Origin: an uncultured Methanomethylovorans sp.
Lineage (GTDB): Archaea; Halobacteriota; Methanosarcinia; Methanosarcinales; Methanosarcinaceae
DNA: 19,586 nucleotides
Reading direction: 5' to 3'
Assembly (NCBI GenBank): GCA_937968035.1
Contig: CALBTS010000681.1
Location: forward strand, 1 to 19,586
Position 1 is the first letter of the stretch. Each line of letters starts with the position of its first letter. Position numbers and translations under genes: made by a program. Below the pieces are notes generated by a model. It had not been told where the DNA came from and ran no database searches. It was given only the letters and a program-made list of their open reading frames with translations. Below are positions 8,151 to 15,461 of the stretch, one piece after another.

Positions 8151-8439
8151 ACTTTTTCTTCCTGCCATACAGGATGTACAGGAAGTGCATATTTTCCTTA
8201 AGGACATAGCTGAAAAATACCTCCTCGAAAGAAGTAGGGAGCTTTTTCCCGGCCAGCGGAAGAGTATACAGGCCCAGGATCTTTTCCATACAGCAACATA
8301 TTGATACTAACGGAGTAGGAACCTTGGGAATAAAGGGGATTACAACTATGTTCCGGCAATTCCTGACAATGCTGATATATTGGAAATTTTTATCTACACT
8401 TCTTTCGATCAAAGGGTATATCCCAGAGGTTGGCGTTGA
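8101..8439 (+). pseudogene. Stop-interrupted coding-like frame, possible gene remnant
   Basis: One reading frame stays protein-like through this stretch. It is open from 8101 to 8301, giving DELFLPAIQDVQEVHIFLKD and then EKYLLERSRELFPGQ. It meets TGA-TAC-TAA at 8302-8310, then is open again from 8311 to 8436 (NKGDYNYVPAIPDNADILEI, then FIYTSFDQRVYPRGWR) before TGA at 8437. Codon choice (ATA Ile, AGA/AGG Arg, CTT Leu) and amino-acid mix match the real genes here, unlike shadow frames. An ATG at 8147 overlaps the stop of the KaiC-like gene as ATGA but is in another frame and ends after 20 codons. A frameshifted or decayed gene that was coupled to the KaiC-like gene would explain all this. I do not recognise the family. 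It could also be a short real ORF (67 codons) followed by noncoding DNA. Confidence 0.35.
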
Positions 8440-8468
8440 TGGCGGTGTCTATTTGTTCTTACATCCGG

Positions 8469-8475
8469 TTTTTTT
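8469..8475 (+). terminator. T7 run, candidate terminator after the KaiC-like gene
   Basis: Seven consecutive T residues on the plus strand, bracketed by the direct repeat ATCCGG (8463-8468 and 8476-8481). Archaeal RNA polymerase often terminates at U-runs without a hairpin. This would end transcription about 320 bases past the KaiC-like stop. No strong stem is seen beside it. Confidence 0.3.
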
Positions 8476-8597
8476 ATCCGGAGCTATTGCAGATCCCTCC
8501 ATTGATCTGTAATGCCCAAGTTGTAAAAGGCAGAAGAAGCATATAACTTTTGCACCATTAGTCTATATATGGCACTATAATATATAAACAGCACAAT

Positions 8598-8743
8598 AAC
8601 TATATAGTTTATTAACTTCAGGCCTTGGTTCTTATAGTTTTTCATAGAGTTAAGAAATAAACTAATTCGCTTAATAACTTCAGATATATAGATACATAGA
8701 GGATCAGTAGGACTATAGTTTCTATACTGATCAGGTTTAATTG
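8598..8743 (+). promoter_or_regulatory. AT-rich palindromic region upstream of arsC
   Basis: Several symmetrical elements lie in the 170 bases before arsC. There is a perfect 12-base palindrome AACTATATAGTT at 8598-8609 and a TATAGTTTTT copy at 8633-8642. A perfect 8-bp inverted repeat, GATCAGTA (8702-8709) and TACTGATC (8725-8732), encloses the palindrome ACTATAGT (8712-8719). AACTTCAG occurs twice, at 8614-8621 and 8676-8683. A TATA-like GGTTTAATT (8734-8742) then lies about 25-30 bases before the ATG, which lacks a ribosome binding site, so the transcript may be nearly leaderless. The nested dyad just upstream of the TATA-like box is a likely operator or activator site; the regulator is unknown. 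Confidence 0.4.
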
Positions 8744-8764
8744 TCTTAGTGCAATCAGAAAAGT

Positions 8765-9205
8765 ATGGTTCACAGCGATAAGAAGATCAAAGTGCTTTTT
8801 GTATGCGTGCACAATAGTGCCAGAAGCCAGATGGCAGAAGAGTATTTAAAAAGGATCGGTGGTGAACGATTTGAAGCAGAGAGCGCCGGGCTCGAACCCA
8901 CCAGTGTGAACCCGCTGGTCATAGCTGCTATGGAAGAGGATGGTTTTGATCTCAGCACAAAGAAGACCCAGGCGGTCTGGAACCTTTTCAGGGAAGGGAA
9001 ATTATACAATTATGTGATCACCGTGTGCGACAGGACCCATGAAACGGAGTGTCCGATATTCCCAAAACCTTTCGTTCAGTTAAAATGGTCCTTCCCGGAC
9101 CCTGGATCGTTCTCAGGCACTGACAGCGAGAAGATGGAACAAACAAGAGCTCTAAGAGATGACATTCGGACCAGGATAGAACAATTCGTGAAAGAGATCA
9201 CTTGA
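8765..9205 (+). CDS. arsC: Arsenate reductase ArsC-like (low-molecular-weight phosphatase fold)
   Basis: 146 residues, the usual length. The catalytic loop CVHNSAR (C14 to R20, CX5R followed by S) is near the N-terminus after a hydrophobic strand (IKVLFV). The second and third redox cysteines are C88 (VITVCDR) and C96 (TECPIFP), the triple-cysteine arrangement of thioredoxin-coupled arsenate reductases. The general acid sits in FPDP (D112). [14 protein letters not shown] (39-52) is also typical of ArsC. The three cysteines argue for arsenate reduction to arsenite over simple tyrosine phosphatase activity. No arsenite efflux pump or recognisable ArsR lies next to it, so detoxification would depend on genes elsewhere. 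It stands alone between an AT-rich palindromic region and a convergent operon. Confidence 0.88.
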   Translation: MVHSDKKIKVLFVCVHNSARSQMAEEYLKRIGGERFEAESAGLEPTSVNPLVIAAMEEDGFDLSTKKTQAVWNLFREGKLYNYVITVCDRTHETECPIFPKPFVQLKWSFPDPGSFSGTDSEKMEQTRALRDDIRTRIEQFVKEIT

Positions 9206-9255
9206 TCCTTAATAAAAGATGCCTGAAAGAATTCACTTAGATATTGATCTGTATG

Positions 9256-9271
9256 TTCAGAATGATCTGAA
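9256..9271 (+). terminator. Small hairpin downstream of arsC
   Basis: TTCAGA and TCTGAA form a perfect 6-bp stem with an ATGA loop, 50 bases after the arsC stop. It is not followed by a T-run, so a terminator or 3'-end stabilising role is only possible. Confidence 0.25.
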
Positions 9272-9332
9272 GAACGACGTAGAGTTTCAAGGTAGATGGA
9301 AGTATGAACTAAATTTCCCAAAGTTGCTATGG

Positions 9333-9377
9333 TAAACAATACAAAAGGCTGCTGATGGCCGATACGTTCAGCAGCCT
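9333..9377 (-). terminator. Strong hairpin terminator of the HerA-PfkB operon
   Basis: AGGCTGCTGA (9346-9355) and TCAGCAGCCT (9368-9377) form a perfect 10-bp, GC-rich stem with a 12-base loop, beginning 25 bases after the kinase stop. Read on the minus strand, the stem is followed at once by TTTTGTATTGTTT, so it has the form of an intrinsic terminator for the minus-strand operon. It may also block read-through from arsC on the other strand. Confidence 0.72.
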
Positions 9378-9401
9378 GCATAGGATCTTGAGCACCCGGT
9401 G

Positions 9402-10295
9402 TTATCTGGGTAATTTTCCAAAATGCGCTTCAAATCTTTCCTGCATCATTTCCCAGGTAGGCAACTTCACCTGGCAGCCGATGACCTCCACTGCAAAGGA
9501 GGCGACCGTTGCACCGATCCTGCCGCAGGTTTCCATGTCGTAGCCCCGGGTGAAGGCTAACAGGAACCCTGCCCTGTATGCATCACCGGCACCGGTGGGA
9601 TCAACGGCTTTCACAGGCACCACGGGTATGCAATATTGTGCATCTTGCGTATGTATCCTGCTGCCCCGGGAATCATAGGTCACCACAATGGTCCCGATCC
9701 TTGCTTTGAGTTCCTCGAAGGAACGGCCGGTCATCTCACAGACCCTCTTGATCTCATGACGGTTAGTGAAAAGTATATCCGTGTGTTCCAGAATTGTTTC
9801 CAGGTCCTTGCGGTTATAGGTTATAAGATCCTGCCCCGGATCAAAGGACACAAAGTTTGCCTTCTTTGCTATCCTTGCATTAAAGGAGCATTCAGAAGTC
9901 GCAAGATGCACAAGATCAACCTGAGGAGGTTCCAGCTCTTTCAGAAGAGCAGATGCACCCCAGTGGAAATAAGTGCTCTGATTGTGTTCTCTGTCAGTAA
10001 AGACGAAAGCCTTTGTAACTTTCTGACCTTTGCACCTATATAGTAAAGAGAGGTCTACACCCAATGACTTAAGATAATCTTCATATCCGGAACTTCCAAA
10101 GTCCTCTCCTACAGCAGATATAAGCTGACCTTTACCGCCAAGAGTGGCAATCCCTACCGCAATATTGGCAGCTCCGCCTCCGAAATATTCATGGTAATCG
10201 ATGATGGGGTAAGATTCATTATGGCAGGATATGTGCTCCACATCAAAAAGCAGATCAATGGCTGCATGTCCGACAACCGATATTGTCCGGTCCAT
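9402..10295 (-). CDS. PfkB-family carbohydrate/nucleoside kinase
   Basis: 297 residues with both PfkB signatures. GGGAANIAVGIATLGG (39-54) is the N-terminal signature. DPTGAGDAYRAGF (232-244) is the C-terminal anion-hole and catalytic motif, with D238 the expected base. TNRHEIKRV (177-185) matches the family's N-x-x-E motif. Members phosphorylate sugars or nucleosides in the cytoplasm. The compact archaeal form around 300 residues includes broad-specificity nucleoside kinases such as the Methanocaldococcus enzyme MJ0406, and I favour that assignment over a sugar kinase on overall resemblance only. AGGAGAGGT ends three bases before the ATG. It lies 14 bases after DUF555 and is the last gene of the operon. 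Confidence 0.88.
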   Translation of the reverse strand: MDRTISVVGHAAIDLLFDVEHISCHNESYPIIDYHEYFGGGAANIAVGIATLGGKGQLISAVGEDFGSSGYEDYLKSLGVDLSLLYRCKGQKVTKAFVFTDREHNQSTYFHWGASALLKELEPPQVDLVHLATSECSFNARIAKKANFVSFDPGQDLITYNRKDLETILEHTDILFTNRHEIKRVCEMTGRSFEELKARIGTIVVTYDSRGSRIHTQDAQYCIPVVPVKAVDPTGAGDAYRAGFLLAFTRGYDMETCGRIGATVASFAVEVIGCQVKLPTWEMMQERFEAHFGKLPR

Positions 10296-10309
10296 ATTAC
10301 CTCTCCTCT

Positions 10310-10651
10310 TTACTGGAACTCTTCAACATCAACCACTTTCAGAGGGACATCCCTTAATGCCCTTCCAATGACGGATTTAGCTATCCTTGATGCATGCTCC
10401 TCGCTTTCGGCATCGAATACTTTCATCTCAAGGACAAGGCCGACAATTGCAGTGTTCGCCGTAAGGAATACACTGCTGAAGGCTTCCTCACAGGCAGGGC
10501 AAAAGGTGGTGCCAACATCCACTTCCACAAAATCGAGTTTTGGGTTCAGTCTTTTACCGGCCTCGGAGATCGCCACTCCTATGGCATCATCCGGACTGTT
10601 CACATCTCTGACCAACCAGGCAGCTTCAAGCACAACATTATAATTTGACAT
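10310..10651 (-). CDS. DUF555 (UPF0212) family protein
   Basis: 113 residues, a full-length match by eye to the archaeal DUF555/UPF0212 family of unknown function. Recognisable parts are the N-terminal [26 protein letters not shown], the [13 protein letters not shown] segment with a CPxC pair (about 51-54), and the C-terminal [20 protein letters not shown]. It is small, soluble and without a signal peptide. The single CPAC pair could be redox-active or bind metal with a second subunit, but nothing shows this directly. CGGAG precedes the ATG by eight bases. It sits between DUF357 and the kinase in a tight operon headed by a HerA-like ATPase. Confidence 0.85.
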   Translation of the reverse strand: MSNYNVVLEAAWLVRDVNSPDDAIGVAISEAGKRLNPKLDFVEVDVGTTFCPACEEAFSSVFLTANTAIVGLVLEMKVFDAESEEHASRIAKSVIGRALRDVPLKVVDVEEFQ

Positions 10652-10693
10652 ATACTCGTCTCCGGGAAATTGAGTTTTGTCACTTTTCAGGAT

Positions 10694-10975
10694 TCATATC
10701 GTGAATAGTTGATCATCGTCAACCGCGAACACTCCAAGACGTGCTCCGGCATCCAGCCACGCATGCCCATAACTGAAACATATAAGAGCGTTCACAGGGT
10801 CTCCACTGTGTACAAAGTGGATTCCATCCTCATAATATGATCTTGCCATTGTATGAAAGTCATTTGCGACTGCATACATATGCGAATCCCTGATAGGCGC
10901 AAACTCTGCTTTTTCCAGCGCTTGCCTTAGTAGGTTCTCATATCTTTTAACCTTTTCATTCAGATCAGCAGGCAA
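10694..10975 (-). CDS. DUF357 family protein, TTG start
   Basis: 93 residues, mostly helical, resembling the archaeal DUF357 family of unknown function. It shows the family's pattern of an early amphipathic helix (LNEKVKRYENLLRQAL), then MARSYYEDGIHFVHSGDPVNALICFSYGHAWLDAGARLG. The second half has a TPR-like, helix-turn-helix look. The start codon is TTG at 10975, chosen because AAGGAGGAATAGC sits immediately before it, giving perfect pairing and a six-base spacing, and because the family's first helix begins there. The ribosome binding site starts directly after the HerA-like stop codon 11 bases away, so the two are coupled. Confidence 0.82.
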   Translation of the reverse strand: MPADLNEKVKRYENLLRQALEKAEFAPIRDSHMYAVANDFHTMARSYYEDGIHFVHSGDPVNALICFSYGHAWLDAGARLGVFAVDDDQLFTI

Positions 10976-10986
10976 GCTATTCCTCC

Positions 10987-12672
10987 TTATTTGCTCGCAC
11001 CGAATATTTTCTTGAAAAGACTTCCTTCTTCTTCTGTTTTTACTTCCCGTGAAGGCTTTCTTTTGGGAGGAGGTGTTGTGGCTGTCTGGACAGGTATGTG
11101 CTCTTCTCCAAGATTATGTCTTTCGACATGGTCTTGCATTACCGGCTGCATAGGTACAGACTCCACAGGAGGTTTCCTGGCCGATGCACCCTGAGCAGAA
11201 CTAAGGTTAACACTTCTCATTACGTTAACAGACTCTCCGCCGTGTTTACTTTTACGCACTCTGATATCCACGAGGATGGGCCTTTCAATATCTGTGCTCA
11301 CCAGCATGGCAACTCCCGGTGGCAGCCGCATGAGTTCGTCCTCTACATAGGAGCTGACGCCCTCAAGGCCTTTACTAATGGCTTTCAGGTCGTTGGGATT
11401 GGTTACTTTCATTATGATCTGCGTACCGCATTGGGAAAGAATGTTCTTGTCCACGCGTGCAGGTCTTTGGGAAATTACCATCATACCAAGACCGAACTTA
11501 CGGCCTTCGGAGGCAATGGTCCTCAATACATCGGAGCTTGAGGTCTTGCTGAAACCTTTTTCCGGTGCATAGTTATGAGCTTCTTCAACAACCAGCATGC
11601 CCGGAGGGATAGTATTCATCTTTCGGGCCTCGAACAATGCACTGCACAGACGTGCAACGATCATAGACTGGATATCCGGAGCCACACCTTTGAAATCTAT
11701 GATGGAAGCCCTTCCTGGCTGAACGAGATCCTCTATTGATGTGGGATTTGTGGACAATATACCGGTTTCCCTTATTTCTTCAAGAAAGCTGATGATATTC
11801 CATTTTGCCTTGCTGTCATTGTTCTTGACCTCGAAGATGATCTCGTCCAGGGTGTATGTTTCCATCTCGGCTTTGATCTTATCAATAGCCTCATAGAGAA
11901 TGCCTATATGAGTGCTGGTGAAATTATTAGGAAAAGCCTCACTCAGTTCTTTTGCTGTAAGGTTCATGCCGTTAAGCCTGAAAACTTCATCAGCTTTTGG
12001 ATTCAGGCTCTTGTTGGCTGGAGTGTATACAGTAACATGCTGTGCGTATGATCTTGGAGATACCTTGAACCTTCCTGCAACTTCTGTACTGATGACACCT
12101 TCTTCTTTCAATGATGCATATTCACTATGTGGATCGATGATCAGCAGGGGAACTTTGCGGTCCAGCATCTCTTCAAGGAGCACTCCAGCAGTATAGGACT
12201 TGCCGCTTCCTGTCTTTGCAAGGATGCTGCAATGTTTCTGCACAAGACTGTTCACATTGAGATGAACAGGTATGTCCGTGCCTTCCAGCATGCCTATGAA
12301 CATTTCTTTCCCGGACAGGCCAAGGGAACTGCAGATAAGTTCATTGTTCGCCTTGTAGATCGGGTCTCCGGGACTGAAAGGAGTGCTAGGTGATCTTAGC
12401 AGTCCCGAATCGTCACGTTTCCCAATAACGGTCACATCAGCTATTATCCGGTCCCCGCTTTTATCTTTGCGGCTTCCGTTCTTTGCTTCCTCGATAGTGT
12501 AACTATCTCCGGAACGCGTAATGGATAGTACCTGTGCAAGCACCCAGCCATCGATCTCATGCCAGGCTTTTATATATTCTCCCTGATGCACACTGGTACT
12601 GTCCGATAATAATATTCTGAAGCTGGATGTACCAGCTTCTCCGAATATCACGCCAACTGCATCTCGAACCAT
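10987..12672 (-). CDS. HerA-like FtsK/HerA superfamily ATPase
   Basis: Counted from the ATG at 12672 (561 residues). An N-terminal beta-rich HAS-barrel region covers about 1-130. Walker A AKTGSGKS is at 152-159, LLIIDPHSEY follows at 176-185, and Walker B GMLVVEEAHNYAPE contains E363-E364. The sensor-like stretch GLGMMVISQRPARVDKNILSQCGTQII (split around 395-420) matches HerA proteins. The last 70 residues are Pro-, Thr- and Lys-rich and probably disordered, ending in LFKKIFGAS. HerA forms hexamers that translocate DNA, usually with the nuclease NurA, in end resection. No nurA, mre11 or rad50 is nearby, so this may be a paralog. An ATG at 12699 is possible, but GAGAGGG precedes 12672 and the TATA-like box fits that start better. 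Confidence 0.86.
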   Translation of the reverse strand: MVRDAVGVIFGEAGTSSFRILLSDSTSVHQGEYIKAWHEIDGWVLAQVLSITRSGDSYTIEEAKNGSRKDKSGDRIIADVTVIGKRDDSGLLRSPSTPFSPGDPIYKANNELICSSLGLSGKEMFIGMLEGTDIPVHLNVNSLVQKHCSILAKTGSGKSYTAGVLLEEMLDRKVPLLIIDPHSEYASLKEEGVISTEVAGRFKVSPRSYAQHVTVYTPANKSLNPKADEVFRLNGMNLTAKELSEAFPNNFTSTHIGILYEAIDKIKAEMETYTLDEIIFEVKNNDSKAKWNIISFLEEIRETGILSTNPTSIEDLVQPGRASIIDFKGVAPDIQSMIVARLCSALFEARKMNTIPPGMLVVEEAHNYAPEKGFSKTSSSDVLRTIASEGRKFGLGMMVISQRPARVDKNILSQCGTQIIMKVTNPNDLKAISKGLEGVSSYVEDELMRLPPGVAMLVSTDIERPILVDIRVRKSKHGGESVNVMRSVNLSSAQGASARKPPVESVPMQPVMQDHVERHNLGEEHIPVQTATTPPPKRKPSREVKTEEEGSLFKKIFGASK

Positions 12673-12714
12673 TTTTCCCTCTCTTATTAATTTGATCATA
12701 TCAATTCAAACAAA

Positions 12715-12725
12715 GATATATTTAA
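12715..12725 (-). promoter_or_regulatory. TATA-like box for the HerA operon
   Basis: On the minus strand this reads TTAAATATATC. Initiation about 25 bases on would fall near 12694, upstream of the ATG at 12672 and its GAGAGGG ribosome binding site but downstream of the ATG at 12699. It therefore supports the shorter protein. Confidence 0.5.
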
Positions 12726-12791
12726 TGTGTAATATAATATGTCCTACGTTGTTTTGATATATAGACTTGTACCCTATAATAGTATACACCA

Positions 12792-13595
12792 TTATTGGTT
12801 GTGAACTTCCAGTATTGACATAGGCGCATGAGCCAGCTGCACTAATGCCTCAGCTTCCACAAAATGCGTATCTGCAGGAATTACCAGTATATGTAGCGGT
12901 GCACCGAGATCGAAGTCTTTCAGGGTTTGAATGTGGTCTGCTGCAACCGTCGGGGAGTCGGATCCGGCTCTTGCTATACCTACAGCTATTCTGTCCTGCA
13001 GTATTTTTACACTTCTCTTTGCTTCCACCTGCAGCAGAAGGTCCAGTGCCTGGTTCACTGTCATATAACCTTTTTCTTTATCGATATCAAGGAAAACAAG
13101 GGTATGCAGGCCATGCTCAAGATTCTGGAGAACAGTATCATAAGGGGTTTCCGATATGACGGTCTTTCCCCGGCTGCTGGTATATGGATGGGGAACAGTA
13201 ACGGCTTTCCCGAACCTGTAGTTCTGCAGGCCTGTAAGTCCGCATACAGCAGATGATATGGAAGAACCGTGCACAAGTTTTGTACTGATGCCCATTTCCA
13301 TTGCACGCAGGCGCAGGTCAACATGAGTTGTTGAGACCATCGTATCTCCCCCTGTAAGGAATACCACATCCTCATTTCTGGCATGGTCGAGCCAGCTGGG
13401 ACATTGCTCCACCTCTTCTCGTGAAAGTACGTCTATTTTCTTATTGTATAGTTCTTCCATTTTCTCCAAAGTAGTACCCATAAGCCTGGATGTGTAGAAC
13501 TCTGCATAGACCCGGTTTGCCCGGGCAATAGCTTCAAGTCCTTTCAAAGAGATGTCTTTCTCGTCAAAAAGCCCCAATCCTATGAAGGTCAGCAT
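12792..13595 (-). CDS. dphB: Diphthine synthase
   Basis: 267 residues, the typical length. It opens with MLTFIGLGLFDEKDISLKGL, the classic archaeal/eukaryotic Dph5 start. DVVFLTGGDTMVSTTHVDLRLRA carries the SAM-binding GGDxxxxTTH motif. SSAVCGLTGLQNYRFGKAVTVP and the C-terminal HILVIPADTHFVEAEALV are also diagnostic. The enzyme methylates the 3-amino-3-carboxypropyl histidine of elongation factor 2 using SAM, making the diphthine intermediate of diphthamide. There is no ribosome binding site before the ATG, and an ATTTAAAT box is centred about 25 bases upstream, so the mRNA is probably leaderless. It is divergent from the thermosome gene. Confidence 0.97.
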   Translation of the reverse strand: MLTFIGLGLFDEKDISLKGLEAIARANRVYAEFYTSRLMGTTLEKMEELYNKKIDVLSREEVEQCPSWLDHARNEDVVFLTGGDTMVSTTHVDLRLRAMEMGISTKLVHGSSISSAVCGLTGLQNYRFGKAVTVPHPYTSSRGKTVISETPYDTVLQNLEHGLHTLVFLDIDKEKGYMTVNQALDLLLQVEAKRSVKILQDRIAVGIARAGSDSPTVAADHIQTLKDFDLGAPLHILVIPADTHFVEAEALVQLAHAPMSILEVHNQ

Positions 13596-13616
13596 AACCG
13601 AGAAATGGAATTAATG

Positions 13617-13624
13617 ATTTAAAT
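13617..13624 (-). promoter_or_regulatory. TATA-like box for dphB (leaderless)
   Basis: ATTTAAAT, itself palindromic, is centred 25-26 bases before the dphB ATG. With no ribosome binding site upstream of the ATG, this spacing predicts transcription starting at or next to the start codon. Confidence 0.5.
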
Positions 13625-13655
13625 GTTTTGACCATAAAAGCGCATATGTCCATGT

Positions 13656-13670
13656 CGAAATGTTTTTATA
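13656..13670 (+). promoter_or_regulatory. BRE/TATA promoter of the thermosome gene
   Basis: CGAAATG (13656-13662) followed by TTTTTATA (13663-13670) resembles an archaeal BRE plus TATA box. Initiation near 13695 would give a leader of about 58 bases, ending in the strong ribosome binding site AGGAGGTT (13739-13746), nine bases before the ATG when measured from GGAGG. This is the clearest leadered, high-output signal in the window. Confidence 0.55.
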
Positions 13671-13753
13671 GAACCATATACAGTTAGTTCAATTCATACG
13701 TAAAAAAGATACTTCAAATAAGTTCATCATCTGGATTCAGGAGGTTCGGAATA

Positions 13754-15403
13754 ATGGCACAACAAGGCATGTCAGTACAAATGGCAGGACAATATGGAGG
13801 TCAGCCAGTTTACATTATTAGTCCAACAACAGAACATACACAGGGTAAAGATGCCCTTTCCATGAACATTAACGCCGCCAAGGCGGTCGCAAAACTGGTG
13901 CGTTCCACCTTAGGACCAAAGGGCATGGATAAAATGCTGGTCAATATCCTCGGTGATATTGTCCTTACTAACGATGGTGCCACTATACTCAAGGAAATGG
14001 AGATAGAACATCCCACAGCAAAGATGATCGTTGAGGTCGCCAAGACACAGGAGGACATTGCAGGTGACGGTACCACCAGCGCTGTTGTGGTAGCAGGCAG
14101 TCTGATGGATAAAGCGGGAGAACTTTTAGATAAGGGCCTTCACCCGATCGTTATCTTCCAAGGATACAACCTTGCTGCCCAGAAAGCCATTGAGATCCTG
14201 GAGAACTTTGCCACAAAAGTTGACAAGGACGACAGAAAGACACTTGAGAAGATAGCAGAGACCTCTATCACAGGAAAAGCTCCCGAAGCTTCTTCAGACC
14301 ATCTGGCAAACGTATGTGTCGATGCAGTACTGGCAATAGAGGAAAACGGCAAGTATAACATAGATGAGAAGATCGTTATCAGGAAAGAGGCTGGTGGCAA
14401 GATCACAGACACGCAGGTAATAAAGGGAATTTACATCAATAAATATCGTCTCCATCCCGACACTCCTGCAAGAGTCGAAAATGCAAAGATCGCACTTCTG
14501 GATATGCCTATAGAGTTCGCCAAGACCAATACGAAGTCAAAGATCCAGCTTGGCAGCATAGACGAAATGTTTGCTTTCAAGGACCAGGAAACGGCTAATT
14601 TCCATAAGATGCTGGATAAGATCATAGCAACAGGTGCCAACGTGGTCCTTTCCTCCAAGAATATCGATGACGGGGCTGTCCATTATTTCATGAGGCATAA
14701 TATCTACACCTGCAGAAGGCTGAAAGATGAGGATATGACAGTGCTTTCTCTTTCCACAGGCGCCAAGCTCGTAAGGAACATGAACGAGATCACTGCTGAA
14801 GACCTTGGATATGCCGAAGTGGTGGAGCAGGAATCCGAATATGAGGAGAAGACACTCATCACCGGATTCAAGAAGTCTAATTCTGTTACCATACTCATTA
14901 AGGCAGGCAGTGAACATCTCACTGACAACATTGAACGTGCATTCGATGATGCCCTTAATGTGGTGAAATCCGTGCTGGAGGATAAGGCAATAGTGCCTGG
15001 AGGAGGAGCTTCCGAAATGCAGGTGGCACAAGGATTGCGCTCTTATGCTTCTACAATAGAGGGACGCGAGCAACTTGCTATCCATGCCTTTGCCGATGCC
15101 ATGGAAGAGATACCAAAGGCAATAGCAGAGAATGCAGGTCTGGACAAGATCAACATGCTGTTGCAGTTGCGTGCCGAATCCGGAAAGAACAAGAACAGCG
15201 GGATCAACGTGTATTCAGGCAAGATAGAGGATATGATGCAGAACAATGTAATTGATCCTCTCCGTGTGAAGACACAGGCCATCAAGTCCGCATCAGAAGT
15301 GTCTGCCATGATATTGCGTGTTGATGATATGCTCAAGGCCCAGGAAAGGGACATGCAGGACGTCAACCCTGCGCACAACATCCACAATTACAACATGGGA
15401 TGA
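13754..15403 (+). CDS. Thermosome subunit (group II chaperonin)
   Basis: 549 residues. The equatorial domain carries [13 protein letters not shown] (52-64), [11 protein letters not shown] (72-82, with D74 the expected ATP-hydrolysis aspartate) and [12 protein letters not shown] (104-115). The apical region runs about 215-370 ([20 protein letters not shown] at 292-311). [11 protein letters not shown] (395-404) holds the second conserved acidic site, and [12 protein letters not shown] is at 414-425. It forms double-ring ATP-driven folding chambers in the cytoplasm. Oddities are an N-terminal extension of about ten residues ([11 protein letters not shown]), Asn64 where most thermosomes have Asp (MLVD), and a short tail HNIHNYNMG in place of a GGM-rich end. 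Archaea of this group often carry several paralogous subunits, and this looks like a divergent one. No second subunit gene is here. Confidence 0.97.
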   Translation: MAQQGMSVQMAGQYGGQPVYIISPTTEHTQGKDALSMNINAAKAVAKLVRSTLGPKGMDKMLVNILGDIVLTNDGATILKEMEIEHPTAKMIVEVAKTQEDIAGDGTTSAVVVAGSLMDKAGELLDKGLHPIVIFQGYNLAAQKAIEILENFATKVDKDDRKTLEKIAETSITGKAPEASSDHLANVCVDAVLAIEENGKYNIDEKIVIRKEAGGKITDTQVIKGIYINKYRLHPDTPARVENAKIALLDMPIEFAKTNTKSKIQLGSIDEMFAFKDQETANFHKMLDKIIATGANVVLSSKNIDDGAVHYFMRHNIYTCRRLKDEDMTVLSLSTGAKLVRNMNEITAEDLGYAEVVEQESEYEEKTLITGFKKSNSVTILIKAGSEHLTDNIERAFDDALNVVKSVLEDKAIVPGGGASEMQVAQGLRSYASTIEGREQLAIHAFADAMEEIPKAIAENAGLDKINMLLQLRAESGKNKNSGINVYSGKIEDMMQNNVIDPLRVKTQAIKSASEVSAMILRVDDMLKAQERDMQDVNPAHNIHNYNMG

Positions 15404-15432
15404 ACTGATAAACGATTGGGTATTATAATGGA

Positions 15433-15461
15433 ATGGTTTGTAAGGCTTACTTACAAACCAT
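15433..15461. terminator. Perfect 12-bp hairpin at convergent gene ends
   Basis: ATGGTTTGTAAG (15433-15444) and CTTACAAACCAT (15450-15461) form a perfect stem with a five-base loop, starting 30 bases after the thermosome stop. The distal arm contains the last codons and the TAA stop of the convergent DUF2119 gene (15451-15453). It probably serves as a two-way 3'-end structure. A TTTTTT run follows on the plus strand at about 15486-15491, inside DUF2119. Confidence 0.6.

Noticed and set aside
8119..8412. 97-codon minus-strand frame after the KaiC-like gene
   Set aside because: It has an unusual Cys/Ile-rich composition, no ribosome binding site, and lies opposite the coding-like plus frame.
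8324..8512. 62-codon plus-strand frame in the gap before arsC
   Set aside because: Its translation is low-complexity hydrophobic without motif. The neighbouring frame over 8311-8436 looks more protein-like, so I treat only that one as a remnant.
8598..8732. Repeats considered as a CRISPR array or origin
   Set aside because: The repeats are only 8-12 bases, unevenly spaced and few, with no cas or replication initiator genes nearby.
11098..11541. 147-codon plus-strand frame inside the HerA-like gene
   Set aside because: It is antisense to conserved ATPase motifs; composition and lack of start signals mark it as a shadow.
14537..15085. Long open frame (182 codons) on the minus strand within the thermosome gene
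   Set aside because: It is antisense to an unmistakable thermosome coding region and its translation has no recognisable motif. It is a shadow of biased codon use.
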